From: Ureibacillus acetophenoni
Lineage (GTDB): Bacteria > Bacillota > Bacilli > Bacillales_A > Planococcaceae
Assembly: GCF_900220965.1 (NCBI RefSeq)
Contig: NZ_OBQC01000001.1
Location: forward strand, 496,001 to 560,000
Direction: 5' to 3'
Length of the DNA: 64,000 nucleotides
Below the pieces are notes generated by a model that saw only the letters and a program-made list of their open reading frames with translations, was not told the DNA's origin and ran no database searches. Of this stretch, positions 8,583 through 18,224 are shown piece by piece. A program made the position numbers and the translations under genes. Within the stretch, counting starts at the first letter, position 1, and each line of letters starts with the position of its first letter.

Positions 8583-10478
8583 ATGAGTTTCACTTCATTA
8601 ACTCCAATTCAAATACAACAATCAAATAAAACCCAAAATCAACCTTTAACTTTGAAACAAGGTCAAGTTCTCCATGGGACAGTTAAAAAACTATACCCAG
8701 ATCAAATTGCAGAAGTTCAAGTTGGCGGACATAAGTTTTTAGCAAAGCTAGAAACCCCTTTAAAAGCCGGAGATTCACACTTTTTACAAGTGACTAGTAT
8801 TTCTCCCCAAACAGAACTAAAAGTCGTTACAGGGCCAATGAACGCTTCTGATTCGATGAAACAACAGATTCAGCAACTTTTAGATTCGATGAACTTACCC
8901 AAAACTGCAAATATGATGCAACTTGCAGCTCATTTCATTAAAGAACAAGTTCCAATAACAAAGGAGCAGTTTCAATTAGCTCAAAACTTATTAAATATGG
9001 TTGATAGTCTTTCAAAAAAGGATGCTATTCTAGCTATACAAAAAATAATTGAATCGAATATGCCATTAACAAAAGAAATATTTCAGGCTGTTTTACATGG
9101 ATCTAAAACAAATGGTATGTCACAAGAGTTAGCAACTTTTACTCAGCAATTGAAAGATTCGTCGATCTCTGACAAAACAAAATCAGCAATCTTAGAAAAT
9201 TTAAATAATATTTCAAAACCACTAGATTCTATGAAAGGTGGTCTTGTTATTGCAAGGGCTATCCAAACGTTATTTAGTGAAACAGAACCTATTGCAAATA
9301 AATTATTTACTCTAAATTTATTAAAAGAAGCATCTGTCATTCCGAAGCAAGCAACTCTTTCAAATTGGTCGGAGTCTACCCTACATCAAGCTAAACATAA
9401 CGATGGTCAAATACTTCATTCGGCTAGAAATGTCGTTCAAGCGATACAAATTATGGATGAAAAAAATGCGCCCAATCTAATTAATCAAGTAAAACTATGG
9501 ATACAAAATGAGCAAAATTTAAATCCATCACAAAAGAGCGAGCTTACTTCATTCATCAATCGATTTGAAAATATGCCAAAAACAACACAAACAATTCAAC
9601 AATTTTCAATGCAATTGAATGATTTATTATTAAGAGCTTATTCGAGTAATATTACGAACCAATCAATTGCACAAAATTCAAATGGATCAACTGCAATTAG
9701 TCAATTATTATCACTTGTTAACGAAGATAGTATGTCAAACGAATTAAAACTATTGTCGAATGTTGCTAAAGTTGTAAATGAGTCTACACAACCTCAAATT
9801 CAAAGTCTAAACGAAAAAGTTGAGCAACAATTAAAATCGACTCTCGATGGTTATACGGTACAACTTGCGATAAAAAATGTTTTAAAAAGTCTAGGCGTTA
9901 ATTATGAAATAGCTCTCAATAAAAGTATTGAAGAGATTGAGCAAATATCCGATCAATTAAAGCCAAATCTTTTATCACTAATAAAAGAGGGGGCTGTTTC
10001 TCCATTAAAGGATTCTGCGGAAATATTACTAGCAAGAATGAACGGGATGCAACTATTGTCAGGAGAAAATGGACATCAGCATCAACTCATTATGCAAATT
10101 CCATTACAATTTTTCGGTAAATCAATGGATGCAACATTACAATGGAATGCAAAGATGAATGATAATGGCAAAATTGACTCTGATTATGCAAGAATATTAT
10201 TTTATTTGGATATGGAATCATTAAAAGAAACAGTAGTAGATATGCAAGTACAAAATCGAATTGTGTCGATTACTTTATTTAATGAAAATAATAATTTACA
10301 AACGATTGCTGAAGTCTATCAAAACGTACTGAAACAAAAATTGTCTGAAAAAGGGTATTATTTGTCAGGAATTTTCTATAAAACATTTGGCAAAACTGCG
10401 AACGAATCTACTGTAAAAAATTCTAGGCAAGAACAGATAGAAGGGTCAAAATTTAATGGAGTTGATATTCGGGTATGA
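8583..10478 (+). CDS. ylqG: YlqG family protein (FliK-like)
   Basis: 631 residues, Gln/Asn/Ser-rich and poorly conserved. It sits where ylqG sits in B. subtilis, between rnhB and ylqH. The C-terminal part (about 500-620: MQIPLQFFGKSMDATLQW...ILFYLDMESL...VSITLFNEN) is the most ordered. Its layout recalls the C-terminal domain of FliK hook-length control proteins: a long variable N-terminus, then a compact beta-rich end. Two ATGs (8580, 8583) follow GGGTGAG; I chose the second for spacing. The ylqH start overlaps its stop. Function not established; the FliK link rests on pairing with an FlhB-C-like gene. Confidence 0.7.
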   Translation: MSFTSLTPIQIQQSNKTQNQPLTLKQGQVLHGTVKKLYPDQIAEVQVGGHKFLAKLETPLKAGDSHFLQVTSISPQTELKVVTGPMNASDSMKQQIQQLLDSMNLPKTANMMQLAAHFIKEQVPITKEQFQLAQNLLNMVDSLSKKDAILAIQKIIESNMPLTKEIFQAVLHGSKTNGMSQELATFTQQLKDSSISDKTKSAILENLNNISKPLDSMKGGLVIARAIQTLFSETEPIANKLFTLNLLKEASVIPKQATLSNWSESTLHQAKHNDGQILHSARNVVQAIQIMDEKNAPNLINQVKLWIQNEQNLNPSQKSELTSFINRFENMPKTTQTIQQFSMQLNDLLLRAYSSNITNQSIAQNSNGSTAISQLLSLVNEDSMSNELKLLSNVAKVVNESTQPQIQSLNEKVEQQLKSTLDGYTVQLAIKNVLKSLGVNYEIALNKSIEEIEQISDQLKPNLLSLIKEGAVSPLKDSAEILLARMNGMQLLSGENGHQHQLIMQIPLQFFGKSMDATLQWNAKMNDNGKIDSDYARILFYLDMESLKETVVDMQVQNRIVSITLFNENNNLQTIAEVYQNVLKQKLSEKGYYLSGIFYKTFGKTANESTVKNSRQEQIEGSKFNGVDIRV

Positions 10479-10780
10479 ATGAGAAAACGTATAGACGAAA
10501 AGAAGCTATTGCACTTTCTTATAATCCGAATGAGTATAATAGCCCGAAAGTAATTGCTAAAGGAAAAGGAAAAATAGCAGAGAATATTTTAGAGAATGCT
10601 AATTTGAATGATATTCCCATTTATGAAGATTCTAACCTAGTTGAACTAATGAGCCAGCTAGATTTAAATGATGCGATACCAGAGGATTTATATGAAGCAG
10701 TAGCGGAAGTTTTTGCCTTTATTTACAGATTGGATGAACAACATAGTGCACTTAAAGTAAAAAAAAATATTAAAATTTAA
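10475..10780 (+). CDS. ylqH: FlhB C-terminal-like protein YlqH
   Basis: 101 residues homologous to the cytoplasmic C-terminal domain of FlhB, the export-switch protein of flagellar type III secretion. Its segment SPKVIAKGKG...LYEAVAEVFAFIYRLD aligns with APKVVAKGTD...FFKAVAEILAYVYRIK of the flhB in this window (37409-38497). It has no membrane segments, and the self-cleavage motif NPTH is replaced by RRKE. It overlaps ylqG by 4 nt (ATGA). Probably an FlhB-C partner of YlqG, but the role is unproven. Confidence 0.85.
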   Translation: MNEKTYRRKEAIALSYNPNEYNSPKVIAKGKGKIAENILENANLNDIPIYEDSNLVELMSQLDLNDAIPEDLYEAVAEVFAFIYRLDEQHSALKVKKNIKI

Positions 10781-10850
10781 TATTCTACTATTTACATTAA
10801 GTAGAAAAATAGCGCAAAATAGAGATGTAAGTTGTCGAAAACAACAAACG

Positions 10851-10879
10851 TAGACATTATCATGTTGTTTGTATAAAAT
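10851..10879 (+). promoter_or_regulatory. Candidate sigma-A promoter of sucCD
   Basis: TAGACA (10851-10856), a 17-nt spacer and TAAAAT (10874-10879), in the 148-nt gap between ylqH and sucC. A small inverted repeat GTTGT-CGAAA-ACAAC (10831-10845) lies just upstream and could be an operator; I cannot name a regulator. Confidence 0.45.
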
Positions 10880-10928
10880 AATAATGGTAATAAATTTTAT
10901 TTCCAGATGATTGATTGGAGGATGCAGG

Positions 10929-12089
10929 ATGAATATCCACGAATATCAAGGGAAGGAAATTCTTAGAAAGTATGGAGTTTCTGTTCCTAAAGGGAGTGTA
11001 GCTTTTTCTCCGGAAGAAGCAGTTAAAGTAGCGAAAGAACTAGGTTCAAATGTAACCGTAGTCAAAGCGCAAATTCACGCTGGTGGTAGGGGTAAAGCTG
11101 GCGGTGTTAAAATTGCAAAAAATTTAGATGAAGTTAGAACTTACGCAAAAGAATTACTAGGAAAAATACTTGTAACTCACCAAACTGGTCCAGAAGGTAA
11201 AGAAGTAAAAAGATTATATATTGAAGAAGGATCAGACATAAAAAAAGAATATTATTTAAGTTTTGTTTTAGATAGAGCAACTTCAAGAGTAACATTAATG
11301 GGCTCAGAAGAGGGCGGTATGGATATCGAAGAAGTTGCTGAAACAAACCCTGAAAAGATTTTTAAAGAAGTAATTGATCCTGTAACGGGCTTATTACCAT
11401 ACCAAGCTCGTCGCATGGCATTTAATATGAATATTCCAGCAAAATTAGTAAATAAAGCAGCTAAGTTAATGCTAGGGTTATATAATGCATTTGTTGACAA
11501 AGATGCGTCAATTCTTGAAATTAATCCATTAGTAGTAACAGGTAACGATGATGTTGTTGCGTTAGATGCGAAATTTAATTTTGACGGAAACGCACTATAT
11601 CGACACAAAGATATTGTTGAATTAAGAGACTTTGATGAAGAAGATCCAAAAGAAATCGAAGCATCTAAATATGATTTAAGTTATATTTCCCTTGATGGAA
11701 ATATTGGCTGTATGGTAAATGGTGCTGGACTAGCTATGGCTACAATGGACACAATTAGTTACTATGGCGGTCAACCTGCTAACTTCCTTGACGTTGGGGG
11801 CGGTGCAACAACGGAAAAAGTAACAGAAGCGTTTAAAATTATTCTATCTGATCCAAATGTAAAAGGCATTTTTGTAAATATCTTCGGAGGTATTATGAAA
11901 TGTGACATTATTGCTGAAGGTGTTATTGTTGCAGCAAAACAAGTAGGACTAAACGTACCATTAGTTGTTCGATTAGAAGGTACAAACGTTGATCGTGGTA
12001 AAGAATTGCTAAATGCTTCAGGATTAAATATCGTTGCTGCGGATTCCATGGCAGATGGAGCCCAGAAAATTGTCGAATTAGTAGGTTAA
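10929..12089 (+). CDS. sucC: Succinyl-CoA synthetase beta subunit (ADP-forming)
   Basis: 386 residues. With SucD it converts succinyl-CoA to succinate and makes a nucleoside triphosphate in the TCA cycle. An ATP-grasp fold begins [16 protein letters not shown], with the Lys/Gly-rich segment [18 protein letters not shown] and a C-terminal ligase domain ([16 protein letters not shown]). I placed the start at ATG 10929 after GGAGGATG rather than an upstream in-frame ATG at 10911, because the family starts MNIHEYQ. sucD follows 18 nt later. Confidence 0.98.
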   Translation: MNIHEYQGKEILRKYGVSVPKGSVAFSPEEAVKVAKELGSNVTVVKAQIHAGGRGKAGGVKIAKNLDEVRTYAKELLGKILVTHQTGPEGKEVKRLYIEEGSDIKKEYYLSFVLDRATSRVTLMGSEEGGMDIEEVAETNPEKIFKEVIDPVTGLLPYQARRMAFNMNIPAKLVNKAAKLMLGLYNAFVDKDASILEINPLVVTGNDDVVALDAKFNFDGNALYRHKDIVELRDFDEEDPKEIEASKYDLSYISLDGNIGCMVNGAGLAMATMDTISYYGGQPANFLDVGGGATTEKVTEAFKIILSDPNVKGIFVNIFGGIMKCDIIAEGVIVAAKQVGLNVPLVVRLEGTNVDRGKELLNASGLNIVAADSMADGAQKIVELVG

Positions 12090-12107
12090 TGGAAGGCAGG
12101 GAGAATC

Positions 12108-13010
12108 ATGGGTGTTTATATTAATGCAGATACTAAAGTAATTGTTCAAGGGATTACAGGGGAAACAGCTCTATTCCATACGAAACAAATGTTAGAATAC
12201 GGTACAAAGATTGTGGCAGGCGTTACACCTGGAAAAGGTGGACAAACTGTAGAAGGTGTTCCTGTTTTTAATACAGTTCAAGACGCGGTAAATGAAACTG
12301 GTGCGAATGTTTCAGTTATTTACGTACCTGCCCCATTTGCAGCAGACGCAATTATCGAAGCCGTTGATGCTGAATTAGATTTAACAATTTGTATTACTGA
12401 GCATATACCAGTTTTAGATATGGTCAAAGTAAAACGATATATGGAAGGTAAAAAGACTCGTTTAGTAGGTCCGAACTGTCCAGGAGTAATTACAGCTGAT
12501 GAATGTAAAATTGGAATTATGCCTGGGTATATTCATACAAAAGGTCATGTAGGTGTAGTATCACGTTCAGGAACTTTAACGTATGAAGCTGTTCATCAAT
12601 TATCTCAAGCTGGTATCGGTCAAACTACAGCTGTTGGAATTGGTGGAGACCCAGTAAACGGTACGAATTTTATCGACGTATTATCGGAGTTTAATAACGA
12701 TCCAGAAACGTATGCAGTTGTTATGATTGGTGAAATCGGTGGTACTGCTGAAGAAGAAGCAGCTGAATGGATTAAAGCAAATATGACAAAACCAGTTGTA
12801 GGATTCATCGGCGGACAAACAGCACCTCCAGGAAAACGAATGGGACATGCTGGAGCTATTATTTCTGGTGGTAAAGGTACTGCGAGTGAGAAAATTAAAG
12901 CAATGAACGAAGCAGGAATTGAAGTTGCTCCAACTCCATCAGTAATTGGTGAAACATTAATTAAAGTTTTAAAAGAAAAAGGTCTATACGAAAAATGTAA
13001 AACACATTAA
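12108..13010 (+). CDS. sucD: Succinyl-CoA synthetase alpha subunit
   Basis: 300 residues. CoA-binding Rossmann part ([20 protein letters not shown]) and the phospho-histidine site: the catalytic His is in [13 protein letters not shown] near residue 247. VGPNCPGVI and [13 protein letters not shown] are further family landmarks. Forms a two-gene operon with sucC, and the terminator right after it confirms the unit ends here. Confidence 0.98.
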   Translation: MGVYINADTKVIVQGITGETALFHTKQMLEYGTKIVAGVTPGKGGQTVEGVPVFNTVQDAVNETGANVSVIYVPAPFAADAIIEAVDAELDLTICITEHIPVLDMVKVKRYMEGKKTRLVGPNCPGVITADECKIGIMPGYIHTKGHVGVVSRSGTLTYEAVHQLSQAGIGQTTAVGIGGDPVNGTNFIDVLSEFNNDPETYAVVMIGEIGGTAEEEAAEWIKANMTKPVVGFIGGQTAPPGKRMGHAGAIISGGKGTASEKIKAMNEAGIEVAPTPSVIGETLIKVLKEKGLYEKCKTH

Positions 13011-13047
13011 TGTGTAATAATAGTAACACTAATGAAAAATTAAAAAA

Positions 13048-13087
13048 GGCTGTCTGGAAACTTTTACTCTAGACAGCCCCTTCTTTT
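13048..13087 (+). terminator. Rho-independent terminator after sucCD
   Basis: GGCTGTCT (13048-13055) pairs with AGACAGCC (13071-13078), followed by CCTTCTTTT. Confidence 0.8.
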
Positions 13088-13164
13088 AAAAATACCAATT
13101 CATTTTGTGCGGTCTATTTAATAATTTGAGTTTCTTCTATTTAAATATGAGAGGTGATTGTAAA

Positions 13165-14058
13165 TTGCATGAACAACCAATTCATGAATTACTAGCCTTG
13201 CATTATGTTTATCCTCTTACTTTCAAAGCTTACTCAAAACTCATTCACTCCATTGGTTCAATAACTCATTTATCGACAACTTCCCCAACAAAATTAGCTA
13301 ATATATTACAAATTCCGCTGAGTAAATCAGAAATTATTTTACAGGAATTTATAAAAATGTTGAAAGTTAATTTACTAGATGCATATAATTCCGAAAGGAT
13401 TATTCCGATTCCTTTTAATAATCCGTACTATCCAAAAGAACTACTCAAACTAATCGATCCACCAACTGTATTATATGCAAAGGGTGATGTATCCTTTTTA
13501 CAAGAAAATAATAAGATAGCAATTATTGGATCAAGAAATGCAACAAATTATACTTCAATGGCGTTAGATTTAATTGTTCCACCACTTGTGGAAAATGACT
13601 ATGTCATTGTTAGTGGTCTTGCTAAAGGAGCAGATAGTTTAGCTCATTCATCTGCAATTCATTATGGTGGTAAGACTATTGGTGTGTTAGGAAACGGGTT
13701 TTTTCATATATATCCGAAAGAAAATCGTTCATTAGCACTAAAAATGGCTGAAAAACATTTATTAATTACAGAATATCCACCTTATGTTGGGCCACGAAAA
13801 TGGCAATTTCCAATGAGAAATCGTATTATTAGCGGTATTAGTGAAGCGATTGTAGTAACAGAGGCTGCACTTTCGAGTGGTACATTAATAACGACAGACC
13901 ATGCACTCGATCATGGAAAAGATATATTTGTAGTCCCTGGACCGATAAATTCGGAGCAATCGAAAGGGACAAATCAACTATTAAAAGATGGTGCTATTCC
14001 AATATGGAATGGCTATCAAATCATAGAGGAAAGAAAAATGTTTTTGGGTAAATATTGA
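13165..14058 (+). CDS. dprA: DNA-processing protein DprA (Smf)
   Basis: 297 residues. Loads RecA on incoming single-stranded DNA during natural transformation. The Rossmann-like core is visible: VLYAKGD, IIGSRNATNYTS, IVSGLAKGADSLAH, GVLGNGFFHIYPKEN, ITEYPP and GTLITTDHALDHGKDIFVVPG. I chose TTG 13165, 7 nt after GAGGTGA; an earlier in-frame start at 13105 has no ribosome-binding site. Followed by topA, as in B. subtilis. Confidence 0.95.
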   Translation: MHEQPIHELLALHYVYPLTFKAYSKLIHSIGSITHLSTTSPTKLANILQIPLSKSEIILQEFIKMLKVNLLDAYNSERIIPIPFNNPYYPKELLKLIDPPTVLYAKGDVSFLQENNKIAIIGSRNATNYTSMALDLIVPPLVENDYVIVSGLAKGADSLAHSSAIHYGGKTIGVLGNGFFHIYPKENRSLALKMAEKHLLITEYPPYVGPRKWQFPMRNRIISGISEAIVVTEAALSSGTLITTDHALDHGKDIFVVPGPINSEQSKGTNQLLKDGAIPIWNGYQIIEERKMFLGKY

Positions 14059-14094
14059 AAAAAAGTTGCAATATCTTTCAATCTGTTATACATT

Positions 14095-14124
14095 TTGCAA
14101 CAGGTATTCATTTTCAAATATAAA
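14095..14124 (+). promoter_or_regulatory. Candidate sigma-A promoter of topA
   Basis: TTGCAA (14095-14100), an 18-nt spacer and TATAAA (14119-14124), 52 nt before the topA start. A second TTGCAA lies at 14066-14071. Confidence 0.4.
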
Positions 14125-14176
14125 ATTTAACTTAAACAGATTATTACCAAAGTAACCTCTATAGGGGGATGAATAG

Positions 14177-16255
14177 ATGGCAGATTATTTAGTGATAGTA
14201 GAATCACCAGCAAAAGCAAAAACCATTGAAAGATATTTAGGGAAAAAATATAAAGTTAAAGCGTCCATTGGGCATGTTCGTGATTTACCACGTAGTACGA
14301 CTGGAATCGATGTAGAAAATAACTATACACCGAAATACATTACGATTCGTGGTAAGGGTCCAGTTTTACAAGAGTTGAAAACTGCTGCAAAAAAAGCAAA
14401 GAAAGTATACCTCGCAGCCGACCCCGATCGTGAAGGTGAAGCAATTGCATGGCACCTAGCTCAAGCTTTAAATATTGATTTAGACTCTGAATGTCGTGTT
14501 GTTTTTAATGAAATTACAAAAGATGCAATACTAGAATCTTTTAAAAATCCTAGAGCGATAAATATGGATTTAGTAGATGCACAACAAGCACGTCGTATTT
14601 TAGATCGACTTGTAGGTTATAACATTAGTCCACTTTTATGGAAAAAAGTGAAAAAAGGGTTATCGGCAGGTAGAGTACAATCTGTAACGATGCGTTTAAT
14701 CATCGATCGAGAAAACGAGATTAAAAATTTCGTTCCTGAAGAATACTGGTCAATTGACGCTACTTTTGAAAAAGGTAAAAAGACATTTGACTCTGTTTTT
14801 TATGGAACAGAAAAAGAAAAAGTTAAATTAACAAATGAAGATCAAGTAAATGAAGTGTTAAAGAGTTTAAAAGGTGACGAGTTTACGGTTACAAATGTAG
14901 TAAAAAGAGAACGTAAGCGTAACGCATCGCCAGCCTTTACAACATCTTCACTACAACAAGAAGCTGCTAGAAAATTGAACTTCCGAGCGAAGAAGACGAT
15001 GATGCTGGCACAACAACTGTATGAAGGTATTGACATAGGTAAAAAAGAAGGTACTGTCGGATTAATTACGTATATGCGTACAGATTCAACTCGTATCTCT
15101 GAAACAGCAAAAACTGAAAGCTATGAATATATTCTTGAGAAATATGGAAAAGAGTATGCAATTGGTGAAGGGAAAAAAGCAAAAAAATCAACAAATGCTC
15201 AAGATGCCCATGAAGCGATTCGACCTACTAGCGTACATCGAACACCTGAATCATTAAAAGAAGTTCTAAGCCGTGACCAATTAAGACTATATCGACTTAT
15301 TTGGGATCGATTCGTTGCTAGCCAAATGGCCCCAGCAATTTTAGATACTGTCTCTGTTGATCTTGTGAATTCTGGAATCGTTTTCCGTGCGAACGGATCT
15401 CAAGTGAAATTCCCAGGGTTCATGAAATTATATATTGAAGGAACAGATGATCAAACAGAAGAATCAACAAAACTATTGCCTGAAATGGAAATTGGAGAAA
15501 AAATTAAAAATTTAGAAATTACTCCAAACCAACATTTCACACAGCCACCACCACGCTATACTGAAGCGCGTTTAGTAAAAGAGCTGGAGGAATTAGGTAT
15601 TGGTCGTCCTTCTACTTATGCACCGACCCTGGATGTAATTCAAAAAAGAGGCTACGTGCAATTAGATACGAAACGTTTTGTACCAACTGAATTGGGTGAA
15701 ATTGTTCATCAATTAATGAGTGAATTTTTCCCAGAAATTATTAATATAGAATTTACAGCTAAAATGGAACAAGACCTCGATAAGATCGAGGAAGGGCAAT
15801 CAAATTGGGTAAAAATTATTGATGAGTTTTACCAAGACTTTGAAAAATATTTAAAACATGCAGAAGAAACGATGGAAAAAATCGAAATAAAAGATGAACC
15901 AGCTGGTGAGGACTGTGAAAACTGTGGTGCTCCAATGGTTTATAAATTAGGTCGTTTTGGTAAGTTTATGGCATGTTCTAATTTCCCTGATTGCCGAAAT
16001 ACAAAAGCGATATTAAAACTTATTGGGGTAAAGTGTCCAAGTTGTGAAAACGGAGAAATCGTTGAGCGAAAAAGTAAAACAAAACGAACGTTCTACGGAT
16101 GTAATAATTATCCAGAATGTGAGTTCGTTTCATGGGACAAGCCAATTAGTAGACCTTGTCCAAAATGTAGTTCATTATTAATAGAGAAGAAATTGAAAAA
16201 AGGTATTCAAATCCAATGTACAAAATGTGACTATGAGGAAAGCCCGGTCCAGTAG
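14177..16255 (+). CDS. topA: DNA topoisomerase I
   Basis: 692 residues. Type IA enzyme that relaxes negative supercoils. The TOPRIM domain starts [20 protein letters not shown] and contains the acidic [14 protein letters not shown]. The active-site Tyr is in [13 protein letters not shown] (about residue 300). The C-terminus has zinc-ribbon repeats with CxxC pairs (CENC...CSNFPDC, CPSC...CNNYPEC, CPKC...CTKC). A terminator follows. In B. subtilis the next gene is trmFO, which is missing here. Confidence 0.98.
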   Translation: MADYLVIVESPAKAKTIERYLGKKYKVKASIGHVRDLPRSTTGIDVENNYTPKYITIRGKGPVLQELKTAAKKAKKVYLAADPDREGEAIAWHLAQALNIDLDSECRVVFNEITKDAILESFKNPRAINMDLVDAQQARRILDRLVGYNISPLLWKKVKKGLSAGRVQSVTMRLIIDRENEIKNFVPEEYWSIDATFEKGKKTFDSVFYGTEKEKVKLTNEDQVNEVLKSLKGDEFTVTNVVKRERKRNASPAFTTSSLQQEAARKLNFRAKKTMMLAQQLYEGIDIGKKEGTVGLITYMRTDSTRISETAKTESYEYILEKYGKEYAIGEGKKAKKSTNAQDAHEAIRPTSVHRTPESLKEVLSRDQLRLYRLIWDRFVASQMAPAILDTVSVDLVNSGIVFRANGSQVKFPGFMKLYIEGTDDQTEESTKLLPEMEIGEKIKNLEITPNQHFTQPPPRYTEARLVKELEELGIGRPSTYAPTLDVIQKRGYVQLDTKRFVPTELGEIVHQLMSEFFPEIINIEFTAKMEQDLDKIEEGQSNWVKIIDEFYQDFEKYLKHAEETMEKIEIKDEPAGEDCENCGAPMVYKLGRFGKFMACSNFPDCRNTKAILKLIGVKCPSCENGEIVERKSKTKRTFYGCNNYPECEFVSWDKPISRPCPKCSSLLIEKKLKKGIQIQCTKCDYEESPVQ

Positions 16256-16380
16256 ATGTACTAAAGTCAAGTTCTGAACATGGTGAAAGCTATGTAAATT
16301 AATACTTGTTAACAAAAAATGAACGAATTGTAGTAATGATTCATAATTTTGTGAATTCTCAAACAATATATTTGATTTTG

Positions 16381-16419
16381 GCCTCTAAAAATTGTTATAA
16401 TTTAGAGGCTTTAATTTTT
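16381..16419 (+). terminator. Rho-independent terminator after topA
   Basis: GCCTCTAAA (16381-16389) pairs with TTTAGAGGC (16401-16409), then TTTAATTTTT. Confidence 0.8.
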
Positions 16420-16733
16420 GTATACATTTCAATAATTAGCTAATCTTTTCTAAATTGTTAACGTTTACGTATTTTTAACAATTTATTATGTATTTTTTGC
16501 TTGATTAATTGGTGAGATAAGGTTAGTGTCATATTTGGAGTTTTAACCGAATAGATCTTGGTAATTTGAAGCATTGATTCTAATAGAATTAATGGAATAT
16601 AAAAAATAGCGTTCTCTTCAATGATTTATGTTCTGCTATGAATATATCAATAAGTAATAACGTCAGAAAAAACAATCGCCCATCATTGACTGAATCTTCG
16701 CTAATAGGTTTGTTAACATGGAGGTGATTCGTA
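16420..16733. other. Gene-free AT-rich spacer where trmFO would be expected
   Basis: Together with the terminator this gap (16256-16733, 478 nt) replaces the trmFO gene that lies between topA and xerC in B. subtilis. I see no open frame, no FAD-binding motif of the type GAGLAG on either strand, and no clear promoter. It presumably holds the promoter of xerC-hslVU-codY, but I cannot assign one. GGAGGTGATT just before TTG 16734 is the xerC ribosome-binding site. Confidence 0.6.
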
Positions 16734-17633
16734 TTGGCGATTAAGATTCAAGAGAGCTTGGAACAATTTATTCGATATATACAGTTAGAAAGGAATTTTT
16801 CGATACATACTGTTAAAGAATACCAATATGATTTAAATGAGTTCCTTGATTTTTGTCAGGCTGAGGGAATTTCAGATTTAAATGATGTAGAGTATCTTCA
16901 TGCTAGATTGTATGTAACAAAATTGTATGATGAAAAGAAAGCAAGAACTTCAATATCTAGAAAAATATCCTCCATTCGTTCATTTTTTCGCTTCTTAAAT
17001 CGGGAATTTAATTTGGATGACGCGCCATTTTCTTCGCTCTACCATCCCAAAAAAGAGAAAAGATTACCGAACTTTTTTTATGAAGAAGAGATTACAAAAC
17101 TATTTGAAGAAAATGTAGGCGATGATTTGAAGTCAATTCGAAATATCGCTTTACTTGAATTGCTTTATGCTACAGGTATTCGCGTAAGTGAATGCACGTC
17201 TATTGAATTAGGGGATATTGATTTAAATTATTCTATTCTAAGAGTCATGGGTAAAGGACGCAAGGAACGAATAGTACCATTTGGGTATTATGCGCAAGAT
17301 GCATTATTAAAATATATAAATGAAGCTAGGCCTCAAATGATGAAAAACAAAAAACATAATCGTTTGTTTGTTAATATGCGAGGTGGCGAACTTACTTCGG
17401 GTGGTGTTCGTTATATATTAAATGAGATGATTGAAAAGGCATCTTTGAAAACGAAAATTTACCCACATATGCTAAGACATACTTTTGCTACTCATCTCTT
17501 AAATAACGGTGCTGATTTAAGAACTGTCCAAGAATTATTAGGACATGCAAATCTTTCTTCAACACAAGTATATACGCATGTAACAAAAGAACATCTTCGA
17601 AATACGTATATGAATGCTCACCCAAGAGCTTAA
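16734..17633 (+). CDS. xerC: Site-specific tyrosine recombinase XerC (CodV)
   Basis: 299 residues. Resolves chromosome dimers at dif with XerD/RipX. N-terminal SAM-like core-binding domain (about 1-90), then the catalytic domain with TGIRVSE (first Arg), HMLRHTFATHLL (His-Arg), LGHANLSSTQVYTHV (His and nucleophile Tyr). TTG start after GGAGGTGATT. First gene of the codV-codW-codX-codY cluster, whose order is conserved in B. subtilis. Confidence 0.95.
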   Translation: MAIKIQESLEQFIRYIQLERNFSIHTVKEYQYDLNEFLDFCQAEGISDLNDVEYLHARLYVTKLYDEKKARTSISRKISSIRSFFRFLNREFNLDDAPFSSLYHPKKEKRLPNFFYEEEITKLFEENVGDDLKSIRNIALLELLYATGIRVSECTSIELGDIDLNYSILRVMGKGRKERIVPFGYYAQDALLKYINEARPQMMKNKKHNRLFVNMRGGELTSGGVRYILNEMIEKASLKTKIYPHMLRHTFATHLLNNGADLRTVQELLGHANLSSTQVYTHVTKEHLRNTYMNAHPRA

Positions 17634-17675
17634 CTTCTTTAGTAAAGGTTATTACTTCAATTAGGAGGACAATTT

Positions 17676-18224
17676 ATGGGACAATATCATGCAACAACGA
17701 TATTTGCTATTCACCATAATGGAAAGTGTGCGATGGCTGGTGATGGCCAAGTAACACTAGGCAATGCTGTTGTTATGAAACATACAGCTAGAAAAGTTAG
17801 AAGATTATATCAAGGTAAAGTTTTAGCTGGCTTTGCTGGTTCTGTTGCAGATGCTTTTACACTCTTTGAGATGTTTGAAGCGAAATTAAATGAATACAAT
17901 GGAAACTTACAAAGAGCAGCGGTAGAAGTTGCAAAACAATGGCGCGGAGATAAAATGTTGCGTCAACTGGAAGCGTTATTATTAGTTATGGATAAAAATA
18001 CGTTACTTTTAATCTCAGGGACTGGTGAAGTCATTGAACCTGATGATGGAATATTGGCAATTGGGTCAGGTGGTAATTATGCGTTATCAGCAGGAAGAGC
18101 ATTAAAAAGACACGCTGGTGATCATATGACTGCAAAAGAAATTGCGGAGGCGGCTTTAACGGTCGCTGCAGATATTTGTGTGTATACAAACCATAATATA
18201 ATAGTGGAGGCGCTAGAAGAATGA
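17676..18224 (+). CDS. hslV: ATP-dependent protease peptidase subunit HslV (ClpQ/CodW)
   Basis: 182 residues. Proteasome-like peptidase forming the HslUV (ClpYQ) complex. Begins [33 protein letters not shown] and KVRRLY...[15 protein letters not shown] are typical. The serine reported as N-terminal nucleophile in B. subtilis ClpQ (position 2) is Gly here, whereas Thr 7/8 in HATTI, aligning with the canonical HslV Thr, is kept. Overlaps hslU by 4 nt. Confidence 0.96.
   Translation: MGQYHATTIFAIHHNGKCAMAGDGQVTLGNAVVMKHTARKVRRLYQGKVLAGFAGSVADAFTLFEMFEAKLNEYNGNLQRAAVEVAKQWRGDKMLRQLEALLLVMDKNTLLLISGTGEVIEPDDGILAIGSGGNYALSAGRALKRHAGDHMTAKEIAEAALTVAADICVYTNHNIIVEALEE

Noticed and set aside
11252-11608. 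118-codon minus-strand frame within sucC
   Set aside because: Antisense shadow of a highly conserved gene; no promoter, ribosome-binding site or known protein motif.
16420-16733. Remnant of trmFO in the topA-xerC gap
   Set aside because: No stretch in any frame resembles the FAD-binding N-terminus or other TrmFO motifs; the gap is short and AT-rich, so I see a clean absence and not a pseudogene.
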